Assembly: GCA_026708965.1 (NCBI GenBank)
Contig: JAPOTY010000009.1
Location: 42,951 to 106,950, forward strand
Direction of reading: 5' to 3'
Source: Gammaproteobacteria bacterium
GTDB lineage: Bacteria; Pseudomonadota; Gammaproteobacteria; Steroidobacterales; Foliamicaceae
Length of the DNA stretch: 64,000 bases
Part shown: positions 56,380 through 64,000 of the stretch, piece by piece
Numbering within the stretch: position 1 is the first letter of the stretch
Layout of the letters: each line of letters begins with the position of its first letter
The notes under the pieces: generated by a model
What the model saw: only the letters and a program-made list of their open reading frames with translations
Database searches by the model: none
Told to the model about the DNA's origin: nothing
Made by a program: the position numbers and the translations under genes

Positions 56380-58250
56380 AAACACGAATCACCATTGCGG
56401 CCTTGGCACTGGCCGTGTGCGCGACCGCATCCATATCCACCGAAAGCGCCTCGCAGCCCGAAGCGAACGCGCAGCCGGAAGAAATGCTGATGACCCTCAT
56501 CCCCCCTTCCGCCGAAGAATCCTGGCACAGGGCAGCAGAGGAATTCGTCGGCCAGACCAACCGGAAATTCGATGAAATTCGGTTGGAGCGCGCGGCGGCG
56601 GCCTGGGCGCATGCCACATACATCAACCAGGATACCGCGCTGCTGAACGCGCGCGCCCAGGAACGCTGGCTGAAGCTCCAAAGCGGCGCGGTCGAGGAGG
56701 CCAAGCGCTACGACGGCATCGAACTGGAGCCGCTCGCGCGGCGGGCCATCAACTCGATCAAATGGGGCGCCACGCTGCCGGCGCCGGACAACGATGCCAA
56801 GCGCCGGGAATTATCCGAAATCATGACCCGCATGAAAGGCGCATACGGAAGCGGCAAGCATTGCCCGGAAGGGCCGGAAAGCTGCCGCGATCTGGAGACG
56901 CTCAGCAAGGTGATGGCCTCCAGCCGCGACCACGACGAGCTTCTTGATGCATGGCGCGGCTGGAGAACCATTTCGCCGCCCATCCGCGCCGACTACCAGC
57001 GGTTCGTGGAACTGGGCAACGAGGGCGCCCGGAGTTTGGGCTTCAACGACATGGGCGAGTTATGGCGCTCCGGCTACGACATGCCCGTGGCCGACTTCAG
57101 CGGCGAGGTGGAGCGGCTTTGGAGCCAGGTTGCTCCGCTTTACGAGGAATTGCACTGCTACACGGCCGACAAGCTGCGTCAGGCCTATGGCGAGCAGCGG
57201 GTTCCCGCGGGCGAGCCCATCCCGGCCCACCTGCTGGGCAATATGTGGTCGCAAACCTGGGGCGAAATCTACGACCTGGCCGAGCCGTACGCGGGCATTG
57301 CGGAACTGAACGTGACCGGGGCCATGCAAGAGCAGGAATACAGCGCGGCTTACATGACCGAGCTGGCGGAGGACTTTTTCGTTTCGCTGGGCATGCCTGA
57401 ACTGCCGGACAGCTTCTGGAAACGTTCGCTGCTGGTGAAGCCGCGCGACCGCGAGGTGGTCTGCCACGCCAGCGCCTGGCATATGGACGGCAAGGACGAT
57501 GTGCGGATCAAAATGTGCATCGAGCCCACCCAGGAAAACCTGTTCACGATCTACCACGAGCTGGGCCACATCTATTACTACCTCGCCTATCGCGACCTGC
57601 CCGTCATCTTCCAGCGGGGCGCGCATGACGGCTTCCATGAAGCGGTGGGCGACACGGTGACGCTTTCGATCACGCCCGCTTTTTTGAAGAAGCTGGGACT
57701 GGCGGAGGAATTGGAGAGCGGCCACGAAGCGCTGATCAACACGCAGATGAGGCTGGCGCTGGACAAGATCGCCTTTCTGCCGTTCGGCAAGCTCATGGAC
57801 CAGTGGCGCTGGGGCGTGTTCTCCGGGGAAATCGCGCCGCAGGACTACAACGCCGCCTGGTGGGACTTGAGAACCCGCTACCAAGGCATCAGGCCGCCGG
57901 TGGAGCGCAGCGAGGCCGATTTCGATCCGGGCGCCAAGTACCATATTCCCGGCAACACGCCCTACACGCGCTATTTCCTCGCCTTCGTGCTGCAATTCCA
58001 GTTCCAGAAGGCGCTGTGCGAAGCCGCCGGGTTCGAGGGGCCGCTGCACGAATGCTCGATCTACGGCAACAAGGAGGCGGGCGCTTTGCTCTGGAAAATG
58101 CTGCGGCAAGGCTCGAAGGAACCTTGGCAGGACTCGATGCAAGCGCTGACGGGCCAGCGCGAGATGGACGCCTCGGCGCTCGTCGCCTACTTCCAGCCGC
58201 TAATGGACTGGCTTAAGACCGAAAACCAGGGGCTTGCCTGCGGCTGGTAG
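56376..58250 (+). CDS. M2 family peptidyl-dipeptidase (ACE-like), exported
   Basis: 624 residues from a GTG at 56376 with GGAGG 10 nt upstream; it overlaps the POT stop. A signal peptide ends around residue 25-30. The zinc site is H394-E-L-G-H398 with the third ligand E422 in 'FHEAVGD'. '[16 protein letters not shown]' and '[22 protein letters not shown]' are typical ACE-family segments. It removes dipeptides from the C-termini of oligopeptides, probably in the periplasm, supplying the POT transporter. Confidence 0.93.
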   Translation: MKTRITIAALALAVCATASISTESASQPEANAQPEEMLMTLIPPSAEESWHRAAEEFVGQTNRKFDEIRLERAAAAWAHATYINQDTALLNARAQERWLKLQSGAVEEAKRYDGIELEPLARRAINSIKWGATLPAPDNDAKRRELSEIMTRMKGAYGSGKHCPEGPESCRDLETLSKVMASSRDHDELLDAWRGWRTISPPIRADYQRFVELGNEGARSLGFNDMGELWRSGYDMPVADFSGEVERLWSQVAPLYEELHCYTADKLRQAYGEQRVPAGEPIPAHLLGNMWSQTWGEIYDLAEPYAGIAELNVTGAMQEQEYSAAYMTELAEDFFVSLGMPELPDSFWKRSLLVKPRDREVVCHASAWHMDGKDDVRIKMCIEPTQENLFTIYHELGHIYYYLAYRDLPVIFQRGAHDGFHEAVGDTVTLSITPAFLKKLGLAEELESGHEALINTQMRLALDKIAFLPFGKLMDQWRWGVFSGEIAPQDYNAAWWDLRTRYQGIRPPVERSEADFDPGAKYHIPGNTPYTRYFLAFVLQFQFQKALCEAAGFEGPLHECSIYGNKEAGALLWKMLRQGSKEPWQDSMQALTGQREMDASALVAYFQPLMDWLKTENQGLACGW

Positions 58251-58405
58251 TTTCCGCCATCCCTTCATCGAGGGAGCGGGAGCGGGAAGCGAAAACAAAG
58301 CGGCGCAAGCATGCCGGCGGCGCACCATCTCCCGCCCGCAGTTACGGAAACGGATGCAACGCGCGGGCTAACGCCGGAGGCGGGATTGCGGGATAATCCG
58401 CGCTT

Positions 58406-60403
58406 ATGACGCGGAAGATTCTTGTGACGGCGGCGCTGCCTTACGCCAGCGGCCGGATCCATCTCGGCAATCTGCTGGAGATGGTGCAAACCGATATCTG
58501 GGTGCGCTACCAGCGGCTGTCCGGCGCCGACTGCGCGTTCGTGTGCGCCACCGACGCGCACGGCACGCCCACCATGCTCAAGGCGCGCGAGGAAGGCGTG
58601 GAGCCGGAGGCGTATGCCGAGTCGTGCCGGGCGGCGCATATGCGCGACTTCGAGGCCTTCGGAATCCGTTTCGACAACTACCACACCACCCATTCGCCGG
58701 AAAATCGCGCGCTGGTGGAGCGCATCTACAAGCGGCTGGCGGACGGCGGGCATATCCGCACCCGAACGATACAGCAGGCCTACGACGAGCAGGCGGGCAT
58801 GTTCCTGCCGGACCGCTACGTGCGCGGCGAATGCCCTTCCTGCGGGGCAGCGGACCAGTACGGCGACAGCTGCTCGGTTTGCGGCGCCACCTATGCGCCG
58901 TCGGAGCTGGTCAATCCGCGTTCGATCCTAAGCGGGCTGCCGCCGGTCACGCGGGAATCGGAGCATAAGTTCTTCAGGCTGGGGCCGTTCGAGGAGCCGC
59001 TGAAGGCCTGGATGCGGGCCAGCAACCTCGACCGCGGAGCGCGCAACAAGCTGGCCGAATGGTTCAAGGAAGGGCTGAAGGATTGGGACATCACCCGCGA
59101 CGAGCCTTATTTCGGCTTCAAGGTGCCCGGCGAGGAAGGCAAGTACTTCTACGTGTGGCTGGACGCGCCGGTGGGCTACATGGCCAGCTTCAAGAACCTG
59201 TGCGGGGCCGGCAAGGACGGCGAGGAGCGCTTCGAGCGGTATTTCGGGGCGGACAGCGAGGCCGAGCTCTACCACTTCATCGGCAAGGACATCCTCTACT
59301 TCCACGCGCTGTTCTGGCCGGCGGTGCTGATGGGGGCGGGCATGCGCACCCCCAGCGGCGTGTTCGTGCATGGCTTTTTGACCGTGGACGGGCAGAAAAT
59401 GTCGAAGTCGCGCGGCACCTTTATCACCGCCGCGGATTACGTCGCCGCTGGCCTCGACCCGGAATACCTGCGCTATTACTACGCCGCCAAGCTCGGCCCG
59501 GGGCTGGACGATATCGATCTGAGCCTTGAGGATTTCGCCGCCCGGATCAACTCCGACCTGGTGGGCAAGCTGGTGAATATCGCCAGCCGCTGCGCCAGCT
59601 TCATCAGCCGCGGATTCGAGGGCAGGCTGGGGCCGCAGCTGCACGACCCGTCGCTGCACGAGGAGTTCGCGGGGGCCCGCGACGAGATCGGCGAACTCTA
59701 CGAATCGCGCCAGTATGCGAAAGCAATGCGCGCCGTGATGGCCTTGGCCGACCGCGCCAATGTGTGGATCAACGAGCAAAAGCCTTGGGAGCTGGCGAAG
59801 GATTCGAGCCGGGCCGGGACGCTGCAAGCCGTCGCCACCCAAGGCGTCAATCTGTTCAAGGTGCTGATAACCTACATGAAGCCGGTGCTGCCGCGCGTCG
59901 CTTCCGACGCGGAGGCCTTCCTGCGCTGCGAGCTCGCCTGGAGCGAGGTGGCGGCGCCGCTGCTGAACGCACGGATCAATCAGTTCAAGGCGCTGGCGCA
60001 GCGCATTCAGCCCAAAACGCTGAAGGCGCTGGTGGAGTCCAGCCAAGAGCAGGCCGAATCCGGCAGCGGCCGGTCCGCGCCCATCGATATCGAGGAGTTC
60101 CTGCGCACCGACTTGCGGGTGGCGCGCATCGTGAAGGCGGAGCGCGTTGCCGGAGCGGACCGCCTGCTGCGCTTAACGCTGGACGACGGCGGCAAGGGCC
60201 GCACGGTGTTCGCCGGGATTGCCGGCGCCTACGCGCCCTCCATGCTGGTGGGCCGCAAAGTGGTGCTGGCGGCCAACCTCAAGCCGCGCAAAATGCGTTT
60301 CGGCGTGTCCGAAGGCATGGTGCTGGCCGCGGGCGAAGACGATTCGCGCGTCTTCCTGCTGTCCCCGGACGAAGGCGCCGAACCCGGCATGCGCGTGCGC
60401 TAG
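58406..60403 (+). CDS. metG: Methionyl-tRNA synthetase
   Basis: 665 residues. The HIGH-type motif is '[16 protein letters not shown]'; the four-cysteine zinc knuckle is '[18 protein letters not shown]'; the KMSKS loop is K331-M-S-K-S335. The C-terminal tRNA-binding (Trbp111-like) domain runs from about 560 ('[17 protein letters not shown]'). It charges tRNA-Met. A ferredoxin gene follows, as in many gammaproteobacteria. Confidence 0.96.
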   Translation: MTRKILVTAALPYASGRIHLGNLLEMVQTDIWVRYQRLSGADCAFVCATDAHGTPTMLKAREEGVEPEAYAESCRAAHMRDFEAFGIRFDNYHTTHSPENRALVERIYKRLADGGHIRTRTIQQAYDEQAGMFLPDRYVRGECPSCGAADQYGDSCSVCGATYAPSELVNPRSILSGLPPVTRESEHKFFRLGPFEEPLKAWMRASNLDRGARNKLAEWFKEGLKDWDITRDEPYFGFKVPGEEGKYFYVWLDAPVGYMASFKNLCGAGKDGEERFERYFGADSEAELYHFIGKDILYFHALFWPAVLMGAGMRTPSGVFVHGFLTVDGQKMSKSRGTFITAADYVAAGLDPEYLRYYYAAKLGPGLDDIDLSLEDFAARINSDLVGKLVNIASRCASFISRGFEGRLGPQLHDPSLHEEFAGARDEIGELYESRQYAKAMRAVMALADRANVWINEQKPWELAKDSSRAGTLQAVATQGVNLFKVLITYMKPVLPRVASDAEAFLRCELAWSEVAAPLLNARINQFKALAQRIQPKTLKALVESSQEQAESGSGRSAPIDIEEFLRTDLRVARIVKAERVAGADRLLRLTLDDGGKGRTVFAGIAGAYAPSMLVGRKVVLAANLKPRKMRFGVSEGMVLAAGEDDSRVFLLSPDEGAEPGMRVR

Positions 60404-60489
60404 CCGCTCGTGGCAGGCCCCTGTTGCCAGATATTTGCCAAGCGGATGCGGCCTGATCCGCTTGGCGCGGCACTGGCCCCTCGAGTCTG

Positions 60490-60894
60490 ATGCAGCCTTC
60501 AGTGGCGCGAATCGACGAAGCGGCCTGCGTGGGCTGCGCCCGCTGCCTGCCGGCCTGTCCGGTCGATGCGATTATCGGCGCCCGCAATTTCACCCACACG
60601 GTCATCCACGACGAATGCGTGGGCTGCGGCCTGTGCCTGCCGCCCTGCCCCGTCGATTGCATCGCGCTTGAGCCGCGCTTCGCCGCGCCGCCGCTGGATG
60701 CCGAAGAGCAAACGAGGCGCCAAAACCGCCTGCGGCGCCTAGGCCGAACCGCGCAACAACGCTTCCGCGCCCGCAAAAAGCGGCTGAAAGCCCTCGGAAA
60801 ACGCGCCGAAGCGCGCATATCCGGCGCTCCGCCCGCCACCGCCCCCACGCCCAGCGATGCCGAAATCGAAGCCCTCATCCGCCGCCTCTCCTAA
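60490..60894 (+). CDS. 2[4Fe-4S] ferredoxin, RnfB-like C-terminal domain
   Basis: 134 residues. Two cluster motifs '[16 protein letters not shown]' and '[16 protein letters not shown]' bind two [4Fe-4S] clusters. They match the ferredoxin part of RnfB/RsxB, but the N-terminal hydrophobic helix and first cluster are absent. The tail (70-115) is very basic ([11 protein letters not shown]). The position after metG is where rnfB-like genes occur in Pseudomonas. It may serve as a soluble electron carrier. Confidence 0.85.
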   Translation: MQPSVARIDEAACVGCARCLPACPVDAIIGARNFTHTVIHDECVGCGLCLPPCPVDCIALEPRFAAPPLDAEEQTRRQNRLRRLGRTAQQRFRARKKRLKALGKRAEARISGAPPATAPTPSDAEIEALIRRLS

Positions 60895-60955
60895 CCCGCC
60901 CTTCCGCAGGAAAACCTCTTCCCGCTAGCAACGAACAGAGTGAGGAGGCCGGACA

Positions 60956-60999
60956 TTGACGAAACGCTATATGGCCATATACTTCGAGTATGGCCATAC
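60956..60999 (+). promoter_or_regulatory. Promoter with two palindromic operators over the vapB start
   Basis: TTGACG (60956-60961), 16 nt, then TATACT (60978-60983) is a strong sigma70-type promoter. The expected start site is about 60989-60991, that is at the ATG (60990), so the mRNA may be leaderless; no Shine-Dalgarno is seen. A perfect 14-bp palindrome TATATGGCCATATA (60968-60981) overlaps the -10, and a second, GTATGGCCATAC (60988-60999), covers the start codon. Their centres are 19 bp apart. They are likely sites for autorepression by the antitoxin. Confidence 0.65.
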
Positions 61000-61274
61000 C
61001 CACTATCAAGTCAACCTATACTCTCGATTTAGGTTCAGTCCGTGCGCTTGAATCGCTGGCGCAGCAATGGCAGGTTTCCAAATCCGAAGTGCTGCGGCGA
61101 GCCATTCGCATGGCAGCTTCCATAGCCTACCCGGATAAGACAGGCCCTCTGCAAGCGCTAGACCGGCTGCAATCCTCCGTGCGGGAGCGCGGAGTTGATC
61201 TTTCCAGTTGGGAGCAGGAAGTCATTGCTGAACGCCGCGAAACCGGAAAGCGGGCATTCCCGAATGCTCCATGA
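60990..61274 (+). CDS. RHH antitoxin of a VapBC module
   Basis: 94 residues. 'STYTLDLGSVRALESLAQQWQVSKSEVLRRAIRMA' is a ribbon-helix-helix domain, and the C-terminal tail 'LSSWEQEVIAERRETGKRAF' would contact the toxin. It is ATGA-coupled to the PIN toxin. The ATG lies inside a palindromic operator. Confidence 0.85.
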   Translation: MAIPTIKSTYTLDLGSVRALESLAQQWQVSKSEVLRRAIRMAASIAYPDKTGPLQALDRLQSSVRERGVDLSSWEQEVIAERRETGKRAFPNAP

Positions 61275-61645
61275 TCCAACTAGACACTAGCTTTCTGATT
61301 CGGGCTCTTGTCCGGGGGGCGCCGGAGGACCGGAAGCTGCGACGGTGGCTCGAAGCCGGCCAATCCCTGAGCATGAGCGCGGTTGCCCGGGCCGAACTGC
61401 TGTGCGGACCACTAACCCCGGATGAGTTGGAATTCGCCTCGAAAGCGGTTGGGCAACGCCACGAGTTCACGGACGACCAAGCGGTGATCGCAGCCCGTCT
61501 TTTCAACGAATCAGGCCGCCGCCGCGGGTCTTTGCCCGATTGCATGATCGCGGCCACGGCCCTGTCTCACGGCGCCGCATTGGCCACCGCAAACGAAGCC
61601 GACTTCCGTCGGCTGGAAGGCTCAGGAATCACCTTGGCCGACTGA
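61271..61645 (+). CDS. PIN-domain RNase toxin
   Basis: 124 residues. 'QLDTSFLIRAL' (first Asp), 'MSAVARAELLCG' (Glu), 'GSLPDCMIAATA' (Asp) and 'TANEADFRRL' (Asp position, here D in 'EADF') give an apparently intact active site. It is translated from an ATG overlapping the antitoxin stop. It is probably an RNase that inhibits growth when free. Confidence 0.87.
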   Translation: MIQLDTSFLIRALVRGAPEDRKLRRWLEAGQSLSMSAVARAELLCGPLTPDELEFASKAVGQRHEFTDDQAVIAARLFNESGRRRGSLPDCMIAATALSHGAALATANEADFRRLEGSGITLAD

Positions 61646-61822
61646 AATCTTTTCCGCGCCTTGTAGCCGCAAGTTCGGGAAATCAGAATCTCGGATTGCA
61701 AAACGGTTTCTCAGACAACCCAGTTGACGAGATCGGCGAAACAACTCATCACCCCGACATCAGTCTCACATGTGTCTGAACCCGGACACTATTCTGTTCC
61801 TAACAGCTTGGCCCCACACCCC

Positions 61823-61853
61823 TTGAAAACGGGGGGGGGGGGGGGGGTATAGT
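61823..61853 (+). promoter_or_regulatory. Putative phase-variable promoter: poly-G spacer
   Basis: TTGAAA (61823-61828, 5 of 6 matches to the -35) and TATAGT (61848-61853, 5 of 6 to the -10) are separated by 19 nt, of which 17 are G (61831-61847). The optimal spacing is 17, so loss of two G would make a strong promoter, and further changes would weaken it. This is the design of phase-variable promoters such as Neisseria porA. An AGGGG ribosome-binding site follows 7 nt before the ATG at 61885. Confidence 0.6.
61831..61847 (+). repeat. Homopolymer tract of 17 G
   Basis: An uninterrupted run of 17 G in a region otherwise AT-richer than the genome. Tracts this long are hypermutable by slipped-strand mispairing, and their length in an assembly may represent a mixture. 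Confidence 0.9.
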
Positions 61854-61884
61854 CAATCCTGTTGTAGCTGACAGGGGATGCGAC

Positions 61885-62616
61885 ATGACACGACTGATGA
61901 GGACGGGCGCGGCGACGCTGGTGGCGCTTGGGATCGCTGGGCTGCTGCCCCTCGCCGCCTTGGCGCAAACGATCGGGTTCAAAGAGCGAACTCAGACTGA
62001 GTTTGAAGAGGTGCACACAAGTGAGCATTTAAAATGCATGAGAATGGACGGTCGCAATCATCTCAAACTTACCTCCGATACAAGTATTCCAAATGGAACG
62101 GAAGTCACGTATGTGGTGCGAACTGTGGAAGGGCATGACATGTTCCGTAATCATGGCGTCCAAGCATGGCTGGCCCCAGGAAGTAACCTTTCAGAATTGC
62201 CAGGTAATGTCATAACCGCTATGACCTCTGGGTCTGGCACAGAAGTGTATTTACCAGGTTTATGCTGGGCGGATAACCTTATTGACGGTAGTAGGCCACC
62301 TCGATTCTATTCCGTTATTGAAGTCTCTCTGGTCAGTGTAAGCGGCTTTTCGATAGACTTTGGGTCGCATAGTGCACGTTACGTTATTGCTGACAACGAT
62401 GTATGCGACAGGATTGATTTAGAACCCAAGAATAATAATGGTATCGTCTATCAGATAAGAAATGGACGTTCCTGCGTCTGTGCCAAAAAGAGCACGGTCG
62501 TTCAGGCAGGCATCGACGACGGGGAAACGGAATCCTACGCCACGACGGCCTTGAATTGGCGCACCGATTCCACAAACTACTGTCCGGACTCCCCCTACCA
62601 GAGGCCAAGGAACTGA
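61885..62616 (+). CDS. Secreted cysteine-containing protein, poly-G-controlled
   Basis: 243 residues. A clear signal peptide (basic n-region 'MTRLMR', core 'ALGIAGLLPLAA', cleavage near 'LA-QTIG') precedes a mature domain with six cysteines ('LKCMR', 'GLCWAD', 'DVCDR', 'SCVC', 'NYCPD'), an even number that suits disulfide bonds outside the cytoplasm. I do not recognise the family. Codon use is AT-richer than the surrounding genes, implying recent acquisition. Its 3' half is duplicated at 63619-63956. Expression is likely set by the G tract in the promoter. Confidence 0.8.
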   Translation: MTRLMRTGAATLVALGIAGLLPLAALAQTIGFKERTQTEFEEVHTSEHLKCMRMDGRNHLKLTSDTSIPNGTEVTYVVRTVEGHDMFRNHGVQAWLAPGSNLSELPGNVITAMTSGSGTEVYLPGLCWADNLIDGSRPPRFYSVIEVSLVSVSGFSIDFGSHSARYVIADNDVCDRIDLEPKNNNGIVYQIRNGRSCVCAKKSTVVQAGIDDGETESYATTALNWRTDSTNYCPDSPYQRPRN

Positions 62617-62780
62617 GCGGGACACGGATCCGCCCGACACCCCCAAGCGGCTGGCCGGTAATTGGAAGACCGCCCGTATGGTTTCTCACTATTCCGCCGG
62701 GGCCAAAGCGCAACGCGGGGCAGTAGCCAAGTTTCTCTAAACTCGCAATAGGGGCGTTCTATGCGCCTCTAGCAACCATG

Positions 62781-62806
62781 AAAAAGGGCGATCCGAAGAC
62801 CGCCCT
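62781..62806 (-). terminator. Intrinsic terminator with UUCG loop for the leftward secreted-protein gene
   Basis: On the minus strand AGGGCGGTC, a TTCG loop and GATCGCCCT form a 9-bp stem (one G-T pair) followed by TTTTT. It lies 16 nt past the stop at 62822. This is a textbook rho-independent terminator. Confidence 0.85.
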
Positions 62807-62821
62807 GTGTGTATCACGGGG

Positions 62822-63545
62822 TTATTGAAGCGTCACGGTTACGAAACAATAATACCCGTGGCAACCGTTCCCCCTGGGGAAGGGATAATCATATACCATA
62901 CCCCGCTTGAAGCCTCCCTGTTCGCCCCGAAGCTCGACCCGGAAAGTCGTCCCCGGCTGGGGGTTGCCGCACAGAAATTTGTTCATGTCGAACTGCTTGG
63001 ACATACCCCATTCAGTCCATTCGAAATGGCCGATTTCCTTGAAAATCCCCGTTCGATGCGCCGCGCTGATCTGATCCCCCGATTGGCACGCGCCACGGGC
63101 ATAGTTCGCGCTGCCGTGAGGTGTCCCGTAAATTTCCGTATCATTGTATTTGCCAAAATCTTTGATGCTCCCGTCATCACCATCCCGGTAAGCAACGATA
63201 TTGACCACATTGCTAAACTTGACGTTGATTCTATTGGCTCTCATCGTTGTGCCGCGAACAACGCGGGCTGGCGGCATGGTAAGTGTCATAATGCCGGAAT
63301 TGATATTGAGAGTGGCGTTTGGGTTACGCGTGTTGGGGTTTTCGCCTTCGATCGGACAGTACCGCATCGAAACGGGAACCCTCTGCTCCCCCTTGGACGG
63401 GTGATTGTATATCCGGTATCCACGCTCGCAGTCTTCAGCAGTGTAGGCGTACACCGACCCCGTCATAAGCAACGCCACCAGCGCGGCGGTGATTGTTGCT
63501 AATTTAGCAAGGGGGGGGGGGGTATTTACTGGTTATTCGTTTCAT
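62822..63545 (-). CDS. Secreted cysteine-containing protein, out of frame by a poly-G tract (phase OFF)
   Basis: The ATG at 63545 has a perfect Shine-Dalgarno (AAAGGAGC, 8 nt spacing). It begins 'MKRITSKYPP' and then meets a run of 12 C (complement of 63511-63522), after which the frame hits TAA ('PPPPC' stop). With 11 C the frame continues as 'LAKLATITAALVALLMTGSVYA-YTAEDC', a normal signal peptide and a 240-residue protein ending at 62822. The span is 724 nt, 241 codons plus one. The mature part has six cysteines. A GTG at 63478 is the only in-frame start in this state and would lack the signal's n-region. Family unknown. Confidence 0.8.
63511..63522 (+). repeat. Homopolymer tract of 12 G inside a signal-peptide coding region
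   Basis: Twelve G on the + strand are 12 C in the leftward gene, covering about codons 8-12. Length modulo 3 decides whether the protein is made. Confidence 0.9.
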
Positions 63546-63566
63546 GTTGTTTGCTCCTTTCGGTTA

Positions 63567-63586
63567 GCCCTCCGGCAAAGGAGGGC
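63567..63586 (-). other. Perfect 7-bp hairpin in the leader of the leftward gene
   Basis: GCCCTCC (63567-63573) pairs with GGAGGGC (63580-63586) around a 6-nt loop, about 10 nt before the Shine-Dalgarno. There is no T-run, so it is a leader hairpin (stability or attenuation). Confidence 0.5.
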
Positions 63587-63615
63587 ACCAGCGGGCGGTT
63601 GAAAGAGATGCCAAG

Positions 63616-63630
63616 CGTGATTCTATCACG
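63616..63630 (-). promoter_or_regulatory. Palindrome upstream of the leftward phase-variable gene
   Basis: CGTGAT-TCT-ATCACG is a perfect 6-bp inverted repeat with a 3-nt centre. On the minus strand it contains TAGAAT, one mismatch from a -10 hexamer. It lies about 70 nt before the ATG and may be an operator or promoter element. No good -35 is visible. Confidence 0.35.
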
Positions 63631-63956
63631 GTTTTATTGAAGTCTTGCTGATCAGCGTAGGCGACTTTTCGATAGATTTCCCTCGGAGCAGAGCACGTTA
63701 CGGTATTACTGACCTCGATATATGCGAAAACCCCGATCTTCTTATGCAAAATGAAGGCAAATTCTTTCAGATAAGAAATGAACGCACCTGCACCTGCACC
63801 ACAAAGAGCACGATCGTTATGCAAGGCATGGCCGAAGGGGAGACTGAATCTTACGCCACGAGCGCGCTGAACTAGCGCATTGATTCCACGAACTACTGTC
63901 CGGACTCCCCTTACCAGAGGCTAGGGAACTGAGCGGGACGCGGATCCGCCCGACAC
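63619..63956 (+). pseudogene. Silent 5'-truncated copy of the 61885-62616 gene
   Basis: This stretch aligns with 62302-62640 over about 338 nt. In frame it reads 'FIEVLLISVGDFSIDF', 'RARYGITDLDICENPD', 'FFQIRNERTCTCTTKSTIV', 'EGETESYATSALN', then a TAG where the intact copy has Trp, and continues 'STNYCPDSPYQR' to a TGA. It has no start, signal peptide or promoter. The cysteine positions and reading frame are kept, so it is either a recent pseudogene or a donor cassette for gene conversion. Confidence 0.75.
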
Positions 63957-64000
63957 GTCCTTCGTTCTGCTTTTGTCAAGATTCGCGCATGGCGACCACC

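Noticed and set aside
61804..61884. Translational phase variation of the 61885 gene through the 17-G tract
   Set aside because: The frame is open through the tract but has no start codon upstream; the ATG at 61885 has its own ribosome-binding site, so a promoter effect is more likely.

Overview
The window is GC-rich (roughly 65% by eye) DNA, densely packed with operons joined by ATGA, GTGA or TTGA overlaps. The core genes look gammaproteobacterial: an NADP isocitrate dehydrogenase of the E. coli type, mtaD-ubiG-HAD phosphatase, scpA-scpB-rluB, mrp, yciB-bolA, metG followed by a ferredoxin, and TonB-receptor and porin outer-membrane genes. The cell is therefore Gram-negative, probably an uncultured gammaproteobacterium. 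The many toxin-antitoxin modules and the phase-variable secreted proteins would fit a host- or particle-associated life, but that is inference. I saw no rRNA, tRNA, CRISPR array or transposase.

Layout. 1-1720: two tandem beta-lactamase-fold serine hydrolases, the first cut by the window edge. 1871-3929: an AT-richer patch with a Fic protein and a convergent AAA/DUF4143 ATPase. 4046-11099: a form II carbon-monoxide-dehydrogenase-like molybdenum hydroxylase cluster reading leftward (coxG, coxS, coxL, coxM, coxD, coxE), interrupted between coxD and coxE by an opposite-strand antitoxin and the remnant of its PIN toxin. 11313-20219: amidase, two MmgE/PrpD genes, hydantoinase A and B, and a YrdC-like gene. 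20418-26082: TonB receptor, MFS transporter, VOC protein and moeA. 26118-30960: omega-aminotransferase, moaB, gloB and a DUF4212/SSS symporter pair. 30989-38000: porin, icd, an AlbA_2 protein, DUF1838, DUF1295 and a membrane VWA protein. 38010-42157: a frameshifted RelE toxin with its antitoxin, mtaD-ubiG-phosphatase, and hicBA. 42212-47821: an SbcC/SbcD-like (YhaN/YhaO) pair and an intact vapBC. 47866-60894: housekeeping genes (rluB, scpB, scpA, mrp, yciB, bolA, metG), plus a NucS-like nuclease, a peptide transporter coupled to an M2 peptidase, and a ferredoxin. 60990-61645: a second intact vapBC. 61885-64000: an AT-richer module of two convergent secreted-protein genes, each carrying a long poly-G tract, plus a promoterless truncated copy of one of them.

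How the genes may work together. moeA and moaB could supply molybdenum cofactor to the CoxL-type enzyme. That enzyme sits beside an amidase, hydantoinase-type ATPases and MmgE/PrpD enzymes, so oxidation of a cyclic amide or N-heterocycle followed by ring opening is a plausible joint role, although CO oxidation cannot be excluded. The POT transporter and the M2 peptidyl-dipeptidase are translationally coupled and form a likely peptide-scavenging unit.

The most unusual signal is at the right end. One secreted-protein gene has a 17-G tract filling the spacer of a good -35/-10 promoter. The convergent gene has a 12-G tract inside its signal-peptide codons that puts it out of frame in this sequence. 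A third, silent partial copy follows. Together they look like a contingency (phase and possibly sequence variation) locus.
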